A stretch of 64,000 bases of DNA from Actinokineospora baliensis (GTDB lineage Bacteria > Actinomycetota > Actinomycetes > Mycobacteriales > Pseudonocardiaceae): contig NZ_JAFBCK010000001.1 of assembly GCF_016907695.1 (NCBI RefSeq), positions 4,700,001-4,764,000 on the forward strand, written 5' to 3'. Each line of letters starts with the position of its first letter. Position 1 is the stretch's first letter. A program made the position numbers and the translations under genes. The notes beneath the pieces are model-generated. The model was not told the DNA's origin. It saw only the letters and a program-made list of their open reading frames with translations, and made no database searches. Positions 24,427 through 34,047 of this stretch are shown here, piece after piece.

Positions 24427-26009
24427 TGGGGTTCCTTGTCGTTACGGGGTTCCTTCTTCGCCGCGTGGTTGCGCAGGTAGCGGATCACCTGGGCTTGTGC
24501 GCGGGCCACCGCCGCCTGGTGCGCGAGGTGATCTGTTGCCTCGGCGACAGCGTCCTCGGCTAGAGCGGTGAAGGCGCGATAGGGCTCTACGAAGTCCCTG
24601 GCATGGAACAGTTCCCAGAACCTCTCCTCGGCGCGCGGCCAGTACCAGGTCAGGGCGGCGGCGACCCAGGGTACATCCTTGTCGTCGGGTCGGGAGTTGG
24701 CGATCGACAAGGACCGGTACTCCTGCCTGAGCGCGGAACGCAGCACACCCGCGACCGTTTCCGCGGCGGAGCGCAACACGGCAGCCCCGTGCGCGTAGTC
24801 GGGATCGTGTTCTTCCAACCAGATGAACAGCGGCGGAGTCGTCGAGGTGATCCACTGTCGGTCGACGGACTTGCGATCCTGGTGGACCCCATGCGCTCGT
24901 ACCCGAACGTGGTCGCGGACTTCCGGGGGCAAGGTGTGGATACCGGTGACCGTGTCGGGGCGGGTGTGGTCCTCGGAGTCGGCCAGCAGGGCGTCCAGGT
25001 CCCGCCACAACGCGCGGGTGGCGTCTGCTCGACGGTCCTTCCACTCGCCTTGCTTCGTACGTTCGCGGATGGTGTAGGGATCACGTCCCAGGATCGGCGG
25101 GTGGGGTTCCTTGAAAGCCCAGGTAATGCGGGCATCGACGACCGTGTCGCCGCTGGGGTCGGGGTGCAGCAGTACCGCGTGCCTGCTGCGTCCGAGCAGC
25201 AGCCCTGCGGGAGAGGTGACAGGAGGGGGAGGGGCCAAAGGGTCGGGCGGGCCCTCGCGCTCCCACAACGCCACGTCCGTCCCGGGTTCGGGCGCCGCTC
25301 CCGGATCCGGTAGCCCGATGACCAGGGTTTCGAACAACGATCTCCCCAACGGGTAGTACGTCAACGCAGCGCGCAACGGACCGGAGCTCATGTACTGGTC
25401 TGACACCACATGCCCAGTACCGTCGGCCCTCTGTCGGCTTACCGTCCTTGTACCGCCACCGCCGCCCGGACCGTAGAGGTGGGTGACCAGTAACCACTGG
25501 ATCGCTTGCGCGGTCGGGATCGCAGGAGCGTGGCCCTTGTGGGTGTGGCGAAACCACACCGGCGAGTTGTCCCGAGGGCGGGTCGGATCGAACCGGTTGA
25601 CCCCGATCTTGCGCGCCTCGGTCACCAGCCGAATGTCCTGCATCCACGGCCGCACCGGGGAGTACAGGTCCCACCTGTCCTCATACCTGTCGAAGTACTC
25701 GTCAACGGCCTCGGTGTCGAACCCCGTGTCCGCGGGGAATGCCGAAGCCCGAGCGAGAGCGAATCGACGCGACTGCCAGTCGCGGTCGTCGCCGGGGACC
25801 GTGTGCTGGTCGAGTCGGGTCACGCGCGCGGTGAGCAGGTAGAGAAGGCGCAGGATCGCCGATGCCGCAGGAGGTGTGGGAACTGCGATGTCCCGGAGAC
25901 GGTGGGCTTGCGACAGCACATCGCGTAGCGACAGCACCTCCAGCTCACCCTCGTGCGAGAGCACCGGGACCCATGGCCGACGATCTACCGGGTAGGTGGG
26001 AAGTGTCAT
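24423..26009 (-). CDS. cse1: Type I-E Cascade large subunit Cse1 (Cas8e/CasA)
   Basis: The ATG at 26009 opens a 528-residue protein starting PTYPVDRRPWVPVL, a typical Cse1 opening, followed by LSLRDVLSQAHRLRDIA. Further family features include FDTEAVDEYFDRYEDRWDLY, the FNPxxPRDN-like segment FDPTRPRDNSPVWFRH, and ITWAFKEPHPPI. Cse1 recognises the PAM and recruits Cas3. Its start overlaps the cas3 stop at 26009-26011, giving cas3-cse1-cse2-cas7e-cas5e-cas6e, the standard I-E effector order. Confidence 0.92.
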   Translation of the reverse strand: MTLPTYPVDRRPWVPVLSHEGELEVLSLRDVLSQAHRLRDIAVPTPPAASAILRLLYLLTARVTRLDQHTVPGDDRDWQSRRFALARASAFPADTGFDTEAVDEYFDRYEDRWDLYSPVRPWMQDIRLVTEARKIGVNRFDPTRPRDNSPVWFRHTHKGHAPAIPTAQAIQWLLVTHLYGPGGGGGTRTVSRQRADGTGHVVSDQYMSSGPLRAALTYYPLGRSLFETLVIGLPDPGAAPEPGTDVALWEREGPPDPLAPPPPVTSPAGLLLGRSRHAVLLHPDPSGDTVVDARITWAFKEPHPPILGRDPYTIRERTKQGEWKDRRADATRALWRDLDALLADSEDHTRPDTVTGIHTLPPEVRDHVRVRAHGVHQDRKSVDRQWITSTTPPLFIWLEEHDPDYAHGAAVLRSAAETVAGVLRSALRQEYRSLSIANSRPDDKDVPWVAAALTWYWPRAEERFWELFHARDFVEPYRAFTALAEDAVAEATDHLAHQAAVARAQAQVIRYLRNHAAKKEPRNDKEPQ

Positions 26010-28594
26010 CAACTCCCTTTCGTGGTGCGCCGAAGCCCCAGTTCGGGATCCAGCGTCAAGTCCTCGAAGACTGGCGCGGGCAGGACGAGGACATCGCGCA
26101 GTACCCCCAGCCGACTCCACTCGCCATGTGAGGTGAGCCGCCCTTTCGCCACCGCATCCCGCACCCACTCCCCGGGGCAGGTCACCGAGTGGTCCATGAA
26201 TGCCTTGACGCGAGGTGGTTTCGGCCGCGACGTCGTCCACTCGACCTTGTGTTCGGGATCCAGCCAGTTCCTGCCACGGGCATCGGTGTAGCGGGGCACC
26301 AGCCGAGCGGTATCGATGCCGAGTCTGGTCGAGACGTCCTGCTCCAAGACCTCGTTGCTGGTCAACTCGAACAGGTCCTTCACCGTGGAGGCAGGGACGA
26401 CACCTGCCACCGCGGCGAACTGGACTCGGGCGCGGGCTTCGGCGTACTGGGCATTCCACAGGTTTCGCAGATCGGCTGGGACGTCGTCCGCCGTCACGGA
26501 GTGCACCTGCTGGACGAGTGCGTCGACGTCACCGGGCACCCGTAGTTCGCCCGGTCGCTCCGACAGGACCACATGCGTTGCCGCCAAGTCGAAACCGTCG
26601 TAGACCGAACCCCACTCCTCCGGGAACGGTCTCTCCGCCGCTAAATCCACGGGATCCAGCACCACCAGCCGGGGCCCGAGGCTCCACGAGGGACGATCCG
26701 GTGAGCCGTCAGAGAGACGCCGATCATGACGCCAGCACCTACCCAGCCGTTGGATCAGTAGGGCCATTGGCGCGAGGTCAGAGATCATCAGGTCGAAGTC
26801 CAGATCCAGGCTCTGCTCGAGGATCTGTGTGGCCACGACGACGGTCGGGCGTTCACGGTCACCACCCTTGCCGAACCGCGACAGCAACCCGCGAGTGATC
26901 TCGGCACGCTGGTAGTGGGGGAACCGGGCATGCAGGAGGATCAGGTCGACTCCGGCGGGAAAGTTCTTCCGCAGGGACTCGAAGGTGCGCTGCGCGGAAT
27001 CGACCGTGTTGCACAGCACCGCCACGGACCCGCCGCGCTTGGCCACCTTGTCGACGTACTCCCGGATTGCCCGCTCCCTCCCTGTTGCTGAGCGATCGTG
27101 AGTGCGATGTTCGATGAACGGCCTTGGATGGCGTTCCACTGCCATCGCCTGGGCGGAGTCCTGCCCTGCGGTCAACACCGCGCCCGATCGCCCCACGAAG
27201 AACCAGCCTGGGTAGGTCGTCGCTGCCTCACCTGCGGGCGCGGCACCCGCGCCGTCCAGGTAGGCGGCCACGTAGCTGTCGCGGACCTTGGCCGGAAGCG
27301 TCGCCGACAGCAGCACCACCGGCACTCCCAGCCGTCCGCACCAGGACAACAAGCCTGCCAGCAGTTCTCGCGTGTACGTGTCGTAGGAGTGGACTTCGTC
27401 GATGATGACGGTCTTGTTCGCCAACGCGTGCATCCGCAAGGCGTTGTGCCGCACCCGCAATCCAGCCAGCAAGGCCTGGTCCACGGTGCCAACACACAGA
27501 CCCGAGAGCAGGGTTGTCCTCGGATCACGCAACCACTCTGTGATGTCGTGATCAGCGACGTACTTGTCGTTGAACCGCGCCATCGAGTGTGCCAAGGTCA
27601 CCGGCGGCGTCCCCACCGCCACCGCGTCCACGTACTCCTTGAGTCGCGACCAGATCTGATCGGCAGTGGCCATCGTCGGCAACCCCACGAACAGGCCTGT
27701 CCGCCCTGTTAACCTCCCCAACGCATGCGCCGCGATGAAGCTCGCCTCCGACTTGCCCACCCCGGTCGGCGCGGCGATAACCAGCAGCCCGGTTTCCCTC
27801 GCCCGCGGCACGAACTCCTTGATGATGGACTGCTGCAACGCGTTCGGCTCGAACCCCCAGACTGCCTGTGTGGATACACTCTCAGCGAACACGGGAGTTG
27901 ACAACCCTACCTCGGCGACACGGCCCCGCACGGCCTTCAGGGTGTTGTCGTACCGGGAAAGGAGGTCTTCCGGTGCGTCGGCTTGCTGACTGCGAATGAA
28001 CTTCACATCCGACACCAGCCAGTCGGCGACTACCACGATCCCGGTCAACACCACCGCGACCGGCAGCGGCAACCCCGTCGGCAGCGAGGGCTCGCCCAGC
28101 ACCTCACGGACCGCCGATACCAGCTCTACACGGGCTTGGTGCCACCGGTCGTGTCCCAAACGGCCCACCCGCAGCGGACGCTCCACCTTCTTGGGGCACG
28201 GATGCGGGTACTGGCCGTGATGTCCGCCCAGCAACTGGCCAACCCAGTACGCGACCGGCGGCTCGGGGGAGACGCCGTCAGCCACTCGAGGATCCAGAAG
28301 CGTTGGCAACGCCCAGTACGCCGCCTCGGCGTGTCCTAGGTACTCGGCGCCGGTCAGCCCTTCCTGAAAGCAGGGAATCGCCTTGCCGACGTCATGCAGC
28401 CCGGCCAGCAACGCCACGAACCGCCCGGCCTCATCCTCGGACACCCCGAGTTCGTCCGACACCCACCGCCGCACCCCAGGCGTCACATGCGATTCCCACA
28501 GCGCGACGGCAGCAGCAGCGGCGTCCAGCAGGTGGTAGATCAAGGGGTAGTCCTCTGCCAGCCCCTTCCGCTTGCCCCACACTGTCAGATCCAC
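26009..28594 (-). CDS. cas3: CRISPR helicase-nuclease Cas3 (type I-E, HD domain fused)
   Basis: The HD nuclease domain comes first (YPLIYHLLD, then LLAGLHDVGKAIPCFQ), followed by the superfamily 2 helicase with motif I APTGVGKSEAS, motif II IIDEVHSYD (DEVH), motif III LLSATLP and motif VI-like LIQRLGRCWRH. I prefer the GTG at 28594 (GGGGGA upstream; 861 residues), because homologues start close to the VWGKRKG segment. The frame is open to 28774, and a GTG at 28672 is another option, but longer versions approach the divergent Nudix gene. Cas3 degrades target DNA after Cascade binding. It heads the operon, so the promoter should lie between it and 28737. Confidence 0.9.
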   Translation of the reverse strand: MDLTVWGKRKGLAEDYPLIYHLLDAAAAAVALWESHVTPGVRRWVSDELGVSEDEAGRFVALLAGLHDVGKAIPCFQEGLTGAEYLGHAEAAYWALPTLLDPRVADGVSPEPPVAYWVGQLLGGHHGQYPHPCPKKVERPLRVGRLGHDRWHQARVELVSAVREVLGEPSLPTGLPLPVAVVLTGIVVVADWLVSDVKFIRSQQADAPEDLLSRYDNTLKAVRGRVAEVGLSTPVFAESVSTQAVWGFEPNALQQSIIKEFVPRARETGLLVIAAPTGVGKSEASFIAAHALGRLTGRTGLFVGLPTMATADQIWSRLKEYVDAVAVGTPPVTLAHSMARFNDKYVADHDITEWLRDPRTTLLSGLCVGTVDQALLAGLRVRHNALRMHALANKTVIIDEVHSYDTYTRELLAGLLSWCGRLGVPVVLLSATLPAKVRDSYVAAYLDGAGAAPAGEAATTYPGWFFVGRSGAVLTAGQDSAQAMAVERHPRPFIEHRTHDRSATGRERAIREYVDKVAKRGGSVAVLCNTVDSAQRTFESLRKNFPAGVDLILLHARFPHYQRAEITRGLLSRFGKGGDRERPTVVVATQILEQSLDLDFDLMISDLAPMALLIQRLGRCWRHDRRLSDGSPDRPSWSLGPRLVVLDPVDLAAERPFPEEWGSVYDGFDLAATHVVLSERPGELRVPGDVDALVQQVHSVTADDVPADLRNLWNAQYAEARARVQFAAVAGVVPASTVKDLFELTSNEVLEQDVSTRLGIDTARLVPRYTDARGRNWLDPEHKVEWTTSRPKPPRVKAFMDHSVTCPGEWVRDAVAKGRLTSHGEWSRLGVLRDVLVLPAPVFEDLTLDPELGLRRTTKGS

Positions 28595-28736
28595 CCAGAT
28601 CCCCCAGCCGAACTTGATCAACGCTGACGGGTGAGCGTACAGGATACGACGAAGCTGGCTGGGTCTACCCACCGGCTTGGGGCCGATCAGGTTGTGATGT
28701 GGGGATAGGTTGCGTTGTGTGACTGGTGGTTCGGTG

Positions 28737-29222
28737 ATGTCTCCGGCTGAGTACGTGGCGTCGTTGCCGCGCAAGCGGATGGCGGCTGGGGTGGTGTTTC
28801 GTGATCGCGACGGTCGGGTGTTGTGGGTGGAACCGACCTACAAGCCGAACTGGGAGGTGCCTGGTGGGGTTGTGGAGGCTGGGGAGTCGCCGTGGGAGGC
28901 GGCTGGTCGGGAGTTGATGGAGGAGTTGGGGCTGTTGGCTGGTCGGGTGGGGCGGTTGCTGGTGGTTGATCATGTGCACCCTCATGACGACCGGCCTGAG
29001 GGGATGGCGTTCCTGTTCGACGGTGGTGTGCTGGTGCAGGCCGATATGGAGGGCGTGAACTTGGCGGACGGGGAGATTCGGTCTGTCCGGTTCATGACAG
29101 TGGACGAGGCTCGATCGCGGGTGAAGCCGGTGCTTGCGGGGAGGGTGGCTGCTGCTCTTGACGCCGTGCGGATGGGTAGTACGGCGTTGTGTGAACATGG
29201 CGTCCAGATCAACGGTGCGTAG
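28737..29222 (+). CDS. Nudix hydrolase, full length
   Basis: The 161-residue protein has a complete Nudix box (GVVEAGESPWEAAGRELMEELGL pattern: G, E, RE, EE, G) preceded by AAGVVFRDRDGRVLWVEPTYKPNWEVPGG and followed by the remaining strands and helix, so unlike the copy at 18156 it looks intact. It likely hydrolyses a nucleoside-diphosphate-linked compound; substrate specificity cannot be read. The ATG at 28737 is chosen as the first residue of the MSPAEYV opening; in-frame GTG codons upstream are alternatives. It is divergent from cas3 and probably unrelated to CRISPR function. Confidence 0.85.
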   Translation: MSPAEYVASLPRKRMAAGVVFRDRDGRVLWVEPTYKPNWEVPGGVVEAGESPWEAAGRELMEELGLLAGRVGRLLVVDHVHPHDDRPEGMAFLFDGGVLVQADMEGVNLADGEIRSVRFMTVDEARSRVKPVLAGRVAAALDAVRMGSTALCEHGVQINGA

Positions 29223-29569
29223 AACCTCCGCACGGTCGGGCAGCGCCCTCGTGCGCCTCTGGGATGGGTGCTCTGGCGCGAATGTGGTGCTTGCCTGCCG
29301 TGCGGTTGAGGGAGTCATGGACGCCGTCGGCGAGCCGGTATTCGGCGAGGTCTACGGCTGCCTTGGCGATGGGGGAGTCACGGCGGTAGCCCGCCACTCC
29401 GGCTAGCGGCGCGAGATCGGCGACGACCCGGTGGGCGGTGTCGACGCCGTGGGCCTTGACTTCGGCACCCCACAGCTCGGCGTGTGGTCCGTCGTGGTGA
29501 GGTGTTCCTGTAGCAATGTCATCCCGTCTCCGTGCAGGATTTGATCTGGGTGGACTACGACCTCGTCTA
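29223..29569. other. Gap between Nudix gene and type I-E mini-array
   Basis: No gene with a credible start is seen in these 347 bp. A minus-strand frame that runs through here starts inside the CRISPR repeat and is therefore doubtful, although its 3' half (AYR-like DLAEYRLADGVHDSL) has ordinary amino-acid composition and could be a gene remnant. Confidence 0.4.
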
Positions 29570-29656
29570 AACAGCCCCGCTCGCGCGGGGAGCACCGGGT
29601 GCCGGTCAGGACCGGCTTGTCGATGTCGGGAACAGCCCCGCTCGCGCGGGGAGCAC
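29570..29656 (-). CRISPR. Type I-E mini-array: two repeats, one spacer
   Basis: Two identical 26-base cores, at 29570-29595 and 29631-29656, read GTGCTCCCCGCGCGAGCGGG followed by GCTGTT on the minus strand, the usual actinobacterial I-E repeat with a CCCCGC/GCGGGG hairpin. The 61-bp period fits a 28-29 bp repeat plus a 32-33 bp spacer. No further copy is found one period either side. It lies about 1 kb from cas3 and is the likely guide source for the I-E operon, although only one spacer remains. Confidence 0.85.
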
Positions 29657-30038
29657 ACTTGTTGACCTGGGATGATGCTAGCCGAGTCGGCGGTTTACAT
29701 TCACTTTGGCGTCGCAGTCGGTTGCTTGTGTTGGGTGCGGCTGGCACTGGGGCAATGGCGAGTGCAGCACGATGCAAGTTTAGAGCTTGGGAATCGGGCG
29801 CACTGGTGGCGATGGCCGCGGACGTCGCGCTGAAGGGTGATGGCTTGGCAGCGGGCCCGCCACCGGTTCCCGGCTGCCGCCACAGCCGTATTGGCACCGG
29901 TGGCGGGCCTGCTGGCGTACGGGGTGAGCAATGTGCGTTCACCTGGTGCTCCTCGCCCTCGGAGCGGGACTGGGGGGCCTTTATGCGCCTCGTTTCACAC
30001 GGTGTGCCCGAGTCGGTCGGTGGGTCTGGGATACTTGA
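29657..30038. other. Intergenic region with possible leader and a long hairpin
   Basis: No convincing gene is present. If the mini-array is transcribed on the minus strand, its leader would lie in the first part of this region. A 14-bp perfect inverted repeat is at 29854-29909 (listed separately). Confidence 0.4.
29854..29909. repeat. 14-bp perfect inverted repeat with 28-base loop
   Basis: GGCCCGCCACCGGT (29854-29867) is the exact reverse complement of ACCGGTGGCGGGCC (29896-29909). The long loop argues against a simple terminator; a protein-binding site, a structured RNA or the relic of a mobile element end are possible. Confidence 0.5.
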
Positions 30039-30725
30039 GTGGTGCGCATCCGATGGTCCAGCGATCCGGAGGCACTGTTGGTTGAGCTGGCTGAGCGCCA
30101 GATCAACTACGCGGTGGCCGAGGTGGGGTCTGGCTGGTGTCGGGACGATCATGAGCGGCTTCTGGGGTATGAGGAAGCTGGCCCGCCGGTCCTGGGTGGG
30201 GTGTTTGCCAGGGCGGTTGAGTTGGTGCGGGGATATGAGTTCGCGCCTCCCGAGTTGATTCGGGGTCACTTTCGGCGGGGATCGGCGTTGTTGGGGCGGG
30301 ACATGGTGTTGGAGGGCCGCTTTTGCGGTGCTCGGTTTCTGATGGGGGTGCGGGTCACGGCCGTTCTCGACACGGTGGATGCCCAGGTCAGTCGGTGGGG
30401 GTGGGCGTATGAGACGTTGGTTGGGCACCTGGAGCGGGGGCGGGTGGATTATGAGGTCAGCAAAGATCACGTGACGGGTGCGGTGCGGTTTCGGGCGCAC
30501 TCCTACTCGCGACCCTCACACGAGTCACACCCGATCCTCCGCGTCGGCTGGGCCATATTTGGCCGCCGCCTCCAGTTGCGTTTCTACCGGCGGGTGGGCG
30601 AACAGATGGCCGCTCTCGCCGCTCACCACACAATCACCACCGCGCCGACTACCCGAATCCACCGGCCACGCCGAGCCCTCACCATTGTCGACGGCGGTAA
30701 CCGCACACTGTTGCCGGATGGGTGA
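30039..30725 (+). CDS. DUF1990 family protein
   Basis: The 228-residue protein matches the DUF1990 pattern: an N-terminal Y-x-x-V/E-V-G region (INYAVAEVGSGW), VLGGVFARAVELVRGYEF, then WGWAYETLVGHLERGRVDYEV, corresponding to the family core F/W-G-x-A-Y-x-T-L-x-x-H-x-x-x-G-E, and a Ser-Arg-Pro segment (SYSRPSHESHP). The family is widespread in actinobacteria and its function is unknown. The GTG at 30039 is followed directly by a second GTG; either could start. It converges with the regulator gene ending at 30747. Confidence 0.8.
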   Translation: MVRIRWSSDPEALLVELAERQINYAVAEVGSGWCRDDHERLLGYEEAGPPVLGGVFARAVELVRGYEFAPPELIRGHFRRGSALLGRDMVLEGRFCGARFLMGVRVTAVLDTVDAQVSRWGWAYETLVGHLERGRVDYEVSKDHVTGAVRFRAHSYSRPSHESHPILRVGWAIFGRRLQLRFYRRVGEQMAALAAHHTITTAPTTRIHRPRRALTIVDGGNRTLLPDG

Positions 30726-30746
30726 GGGGCAGCTGGCACGGCTGAG

Positions 30747-33700
30747 TCATGTTTCGAGGAGTTCTCGTGTTGTCGTGGTGAGGGCGTGGAGGTGGTTCTG
30801 CTCGGCGATGATCTGGGCGGAGTTGAGCAGGGAGCGTGCTTCCGGTGTGCGTCCGATGCCGAGGAGGGCGCGTGCTCGGTGGACGCGGAACCAGCCGAGT
30901 TGGGCGGGGGCTGTTCGGACGGCGTTGGTGCAGTTGTCCAGAAGCGACAGTGCGGTGGGGAAGTCGTTGGTTGCCAGGGCTAGGCGGGCGCGGAGGGGTT
31001 CGACGGGGCCCAGCAGGACGGCTGGCCAGCCTGCTAGGACCAGTTCGCCGGTGTGAGTGGCTAGGAGCTTGTCGGTGGTGTGGCAGAGGTCGTGGAGGTC
31101 GGTGGGGAGGTTGTGGTTTCGGGCGAGGCTGTCGATGGTTTCGACGACCAGGGTGAGGACGGTGACGCCGTAGCCGTGGGGTGGGAGGGAGTTCAGGCCG
31201 TCCAGGCGGTGGAACAGGGCATGGAGGGCGTCTACGGCGGCGGTGGGGTTGTTGGTTTCGCTGTGGAGGAAGGCGGTCGCGGCCATCCAGACCGGGAAGT
31301 ACTCGCGTTGCTGCACACCGGTGTCGAGGTCGACGGCGCTCAGGTCGGCCATGCGGCCTTGTTCGCGGCGTAGCCAGAAGACTTGAGCCATCCAGGTTTG
31401 GCGCAATGAGTCGCCGATCGTCTGGGTCGCCATGCGGTTGAGGAGGGCTCGACCGGTTCCGAACAGTCGATGTTCGGCGGCAGTCAGGTTTCCCCGCCAC
31501 AGGTCGAACATCGTATCCATCGTGGACTGCAGCCACGGCATCAGACCGTGCGCTGAGTGGGCGGCGATCTCCCGGTGCCGGGCCGCGGTGGCCTGAGCCT
31601 CGTGCAACTCGCCCAAGCGCAGGTGGTCGATGACGGTGGCGATCAGGGCTTCGCCGTGGAAGTGTTCGGGGCCGCCGGAGTAGGCGGCCTGTTCGAGCAT
31701 CCTGCTGATGTCCCGCAGCTGGTCGGGTGGGGTGAAGTCGTACAGGGCCCAGCGGCACTCGGTCAGCACATCGCAGACGATCTCGGATGGGTCGTCCTGC
31801 TTGAGGTCCGCGATCAGGGCGCGGGCTGCTCGTACGCCTGCGGGGACGGTGCCCATGGGCGGTAGAGCCATTGTGGACTTATGGGCCAGATGCGCTCTGA
31901 CCTGCAGCGACAAGCGTCGGCCCGCCGGGTCAGACACGAGCGGCCAGAGCTCTTCCCGGCTCCTTTCCAGCAATGGCAACAGTTCCTGGTCGGTTCGGCC
32001 GGGTGCCGACCAGCGGCGGGCCAGGCGGACTACCGCTGTCGCTCGGCGCAGCGGGTCGTTCACCGCTGTGCGGAAGGCAGCGTGGTACGCCGCCGAGGCC
32101 GCGGTCATGTCCGCTTGGCTGTGGTGGACATCCCCTTGCGCCAGGTGCAGCGAGAACCGGAGTTCGGGGTTGCCGGTCATGGCGAGCCCGCGCTGGACGA
32201 AGTCGAGCGCCTCTTCATGACTGTGGCGCTCATACGCATCCCAAGCGGCGGCGGACAACGCGCTGGCCACGACGTCGTCCGACAGGTCCGGGTGAGCGGC
32301 CAGTGCGTGCCACGCCAAGACCGCGTAGGAGGCGGCAGGGGTCCCGGACAGCACGGTGAAAGCGTTGCGGTGGAGGCGTCGTGAGGTAGCGGCGCGCGTG
32401 GCGAGTTCGGTCAGCACGTCGTCGCGGAGTTCGGCGGTGGCGAACTCCACGCGCCCCCGCCTGGCCCGCACCGTGCCGGACCGGGTCGACGCGGCCAGGT
32501 ACTCGTCGGCCTCGGCCGCGGTCGTGCCGACGACCTGGCCCACCAGCCGCGTGTCGATGGCCAAGTCGACCTCGGTGATCGCGGCCGCCGCCAACCACTC
32601 GAACTCGGGTGGACCGGCGACGCTGTCGCAGAGCAGCGCGAACCCGACCCGGTCGCGCGCACACCGCCAAGAAACCTCGTTGATCACGTCCAAGTCGTTC
32701 CGCGCCAAGCGGTCCGCTTCCTCGACGACGACCGCGACCGGGCCGCGCCTGGCGACCAGGCGGAGCAGAGCCGCCAGGTCCTCAACCACGCGGGCCGCAC
32801 CTGGGCTGAACGGACGCGGGTCGACAACGAGTCCGATCGCGGTGGGCGGCTGCTGCCCACGGGTCAGCGGGTCCCGCAAGGTCGCGACCAGGCACTCGGC
32901 CAGGATCGTCCGCCACAAGCCAAGTCCACCCGCCACGACGTGCAGGGTTCGAACCCCAGCCGCTGTGGCGATCTCGCGGAGCCGGGGGAAGTCCTGACCG
33001 CCAAGGGGATGGTGGCGAACATCCGGCTTGCCCTCGCGCACCGCCGCGATCTGGTCGGCGAACGATCCCGCGGCCTGCTCCGGACTGGTTAGCCGGTTTC
33101 TCGGCAGTTGGAGCTGGAACCGGGCGCCGAACTCGTGCAAGGCAACGAGGTCATCGGCCGCACGCGCGATCGTGCTGTAGCCACCGTCGCGGCGGAGCTC
33201 TTCGAGCAACTCCACCGGGTCACCGTTGTCGAGCAGAGTCACGATCCGCAGCAACCACAGGTGCTGGTTGCGCGCCAGTCGCGTGCTCTGCTCGAGGTCC
33301 GTGGCGAGCCAGTCGAGCACCGCGTGGTCGCCGGTCAGCAGCCCGGCCGTCACCCAGAAGAGCGCGAGTTTGTCCCGCAGGACCTCCAGTTCGGCTCGGG
33401 CCCGCTCGCACACGGAGGGCAGATTCGTCTCCCAGTCGATGTCCGGAACGGAAAACGGCCGGTCCGACCACAGGGCAGCGGCCCCTCGCAGCACCTCGAC
33501 GGCCTCAGCGGTGGCTCCGTCGCCGATGAGCGCCTCCGCATCGGCAAGCGCCGCCTGCAGCCGATAGCGGTCCACCGCCTCGGTCACCGGCACACCGCCA
33601 GGGGCGGACTCGAGTCGGTACCCGGCGTACTGCTGTGCGGTCGACACGGTGAGACCGGTACAGCCCAGCGCTTTGCGCAGCTTGGCGACCAGCGGGTACA

Positions 33701-33884
33701 GCCGCTCGGGCTCCGGCCGGTCCGGCCACAGCGCCCGCGCGAGGACCTGCGCCTCGACCACCCGGCCGCGCTGTTCGGCCGCGAGCACGGCGAGCACCTT
33801 CGCCAGTTGCGGCGGCAACGCCATGACCTCGTTGTCCCGCACAAGTCCGACCCGTCCGAGCACCCGAACGTGGAAGTCGACCAT
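30747..33884 (-). CDS. Very large SARP/BTAD-like regulator with degenerate NTPase and TPR-like region
   Basis: The ATG at 33884 (GGAGG ten bases upstream) gives 1045 residues. An OmpR-type winged helix starts at VRVLGRVGLVRDNE with ALPPQLAKVLAVLAAEQRGRVV, then a BTAD-like helical domain (about 95-240). A P-loop-like region follows where Walker A is degenerate (GGLGLWRT instead of GxxxxGKT), while a Walker B-like VAVVVEEAD is kept. The C-terminal half is a long run of TPR-like helices (for example AAWDAYERHSHEEALDFVQRGL). This architecture is that of large SARP-type activators. The divergent genes at 34048 and 34358 are the nearest possible targets. Confidence 0.75.
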   Translation of the reverse strand: MVDFHVRVLGRVGLVRDNEVMALPPQLAKVLAVLAAEQRGRVVEAQVLARALWPDRPEPERLYPLVAKLRKALGCTGLTVSTAQQYAGYRLESAPGGVPVTEAVDRYRLQAALADAEALIGDGATAEAVEVLRGAAALWSDRPFSVPDIDWETNLPSVCERARAELEVLRDKLALFWVTAGLLTGDHAVLDWLATDLEQSTRLARNQHLWLLRIVTLLDNGDPVELLEELRRDGGYSTIARAADDLVALHEFGARFQLQLPRNRLTSPEQAAGSFADQIAAVREGKPDVRHHPLGGQDFPRLREIATAAGVRTLHVVAGGLGLWRTILAECLVATLRDPLTRGQQPPTAIGLVVDPRPFSPGAARVVEDLAALLRLVARRGPVAVVVEEADRLARNDLDVINEVSWRCARDRVGFALLCDSVAGPPEFEWLAAAAITEVDLAIDTRLVGQVVGTTAAEADEYLAASTRSGTVRARRGRVEFATAELRDDVLTELATRAATSRRLHRNAFTVLSGTPAASYAVLAWHALAAHPDLSDDVVASALSAAAWDAYERHSHEEALDFVQRGLAMTGNPELRFSLHLAQGDVHHSQADMTAASAAYHAAFRTAVNDPLRRATAVVRLARRWSAPGRTDQELLPLLERSREELWPLVSDPAGRRLSLQVRAHLAHKSTMALPPMGTVPAGVRAARALIADLKQDDPSEIVCDVLTECRWALYDFTPPDQLRDISRMLEQAAYSGGPEHFHGEALIATVIDHLRLGELHEAQATAARHREIAAHSAHGLMPWLQSTMDTMFDLWRGNLTAAEHRLFGTGRALLNRMATQTIGDSLRQTWMAQVFWLRREQGRMADLSAVDLDTGVQQREYFPVWMAATAFLHSETNNPTAAVDALHALFHRLDGLNSLPPHGYGVTVLTLVVETIDSLARNHNLPTDLHDLCHTTDKLLATHTGELVLAGWPAVLLGPVEPLRARLALATNDFPTALSLLDNCTNAVRTAPAQLGWFRVHRARALLGIGRTPEARSLLNSAQIIAEQNHLHALTTTTRELLET

Positions 33885-34047
33885 GTCGTCCCGGCCTCCA
33901 AAGTGTCTGCACTGGATGCATCGGGTGCGGCGGTGAGCGCGTAACACGGTCGCGGCAAGGCGGTGGAAAGGTCCGTGGCTAGCGTGCGGTCGGGGTCCAC
34001 CGAGCCGGGCGGTCCGGATCGGCCGAGTCCCCGCGGAGGTGTCGTAG

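Noticed and set aside
29209..29658. 149-codon minus-strand frame through the I-E mini-array
   Set aside because: Its start codon and first residues lie inside the CRISPR repeats (PRERG-type repeats in the translation); only the 3' half could be coding, and no start there has a binding site.
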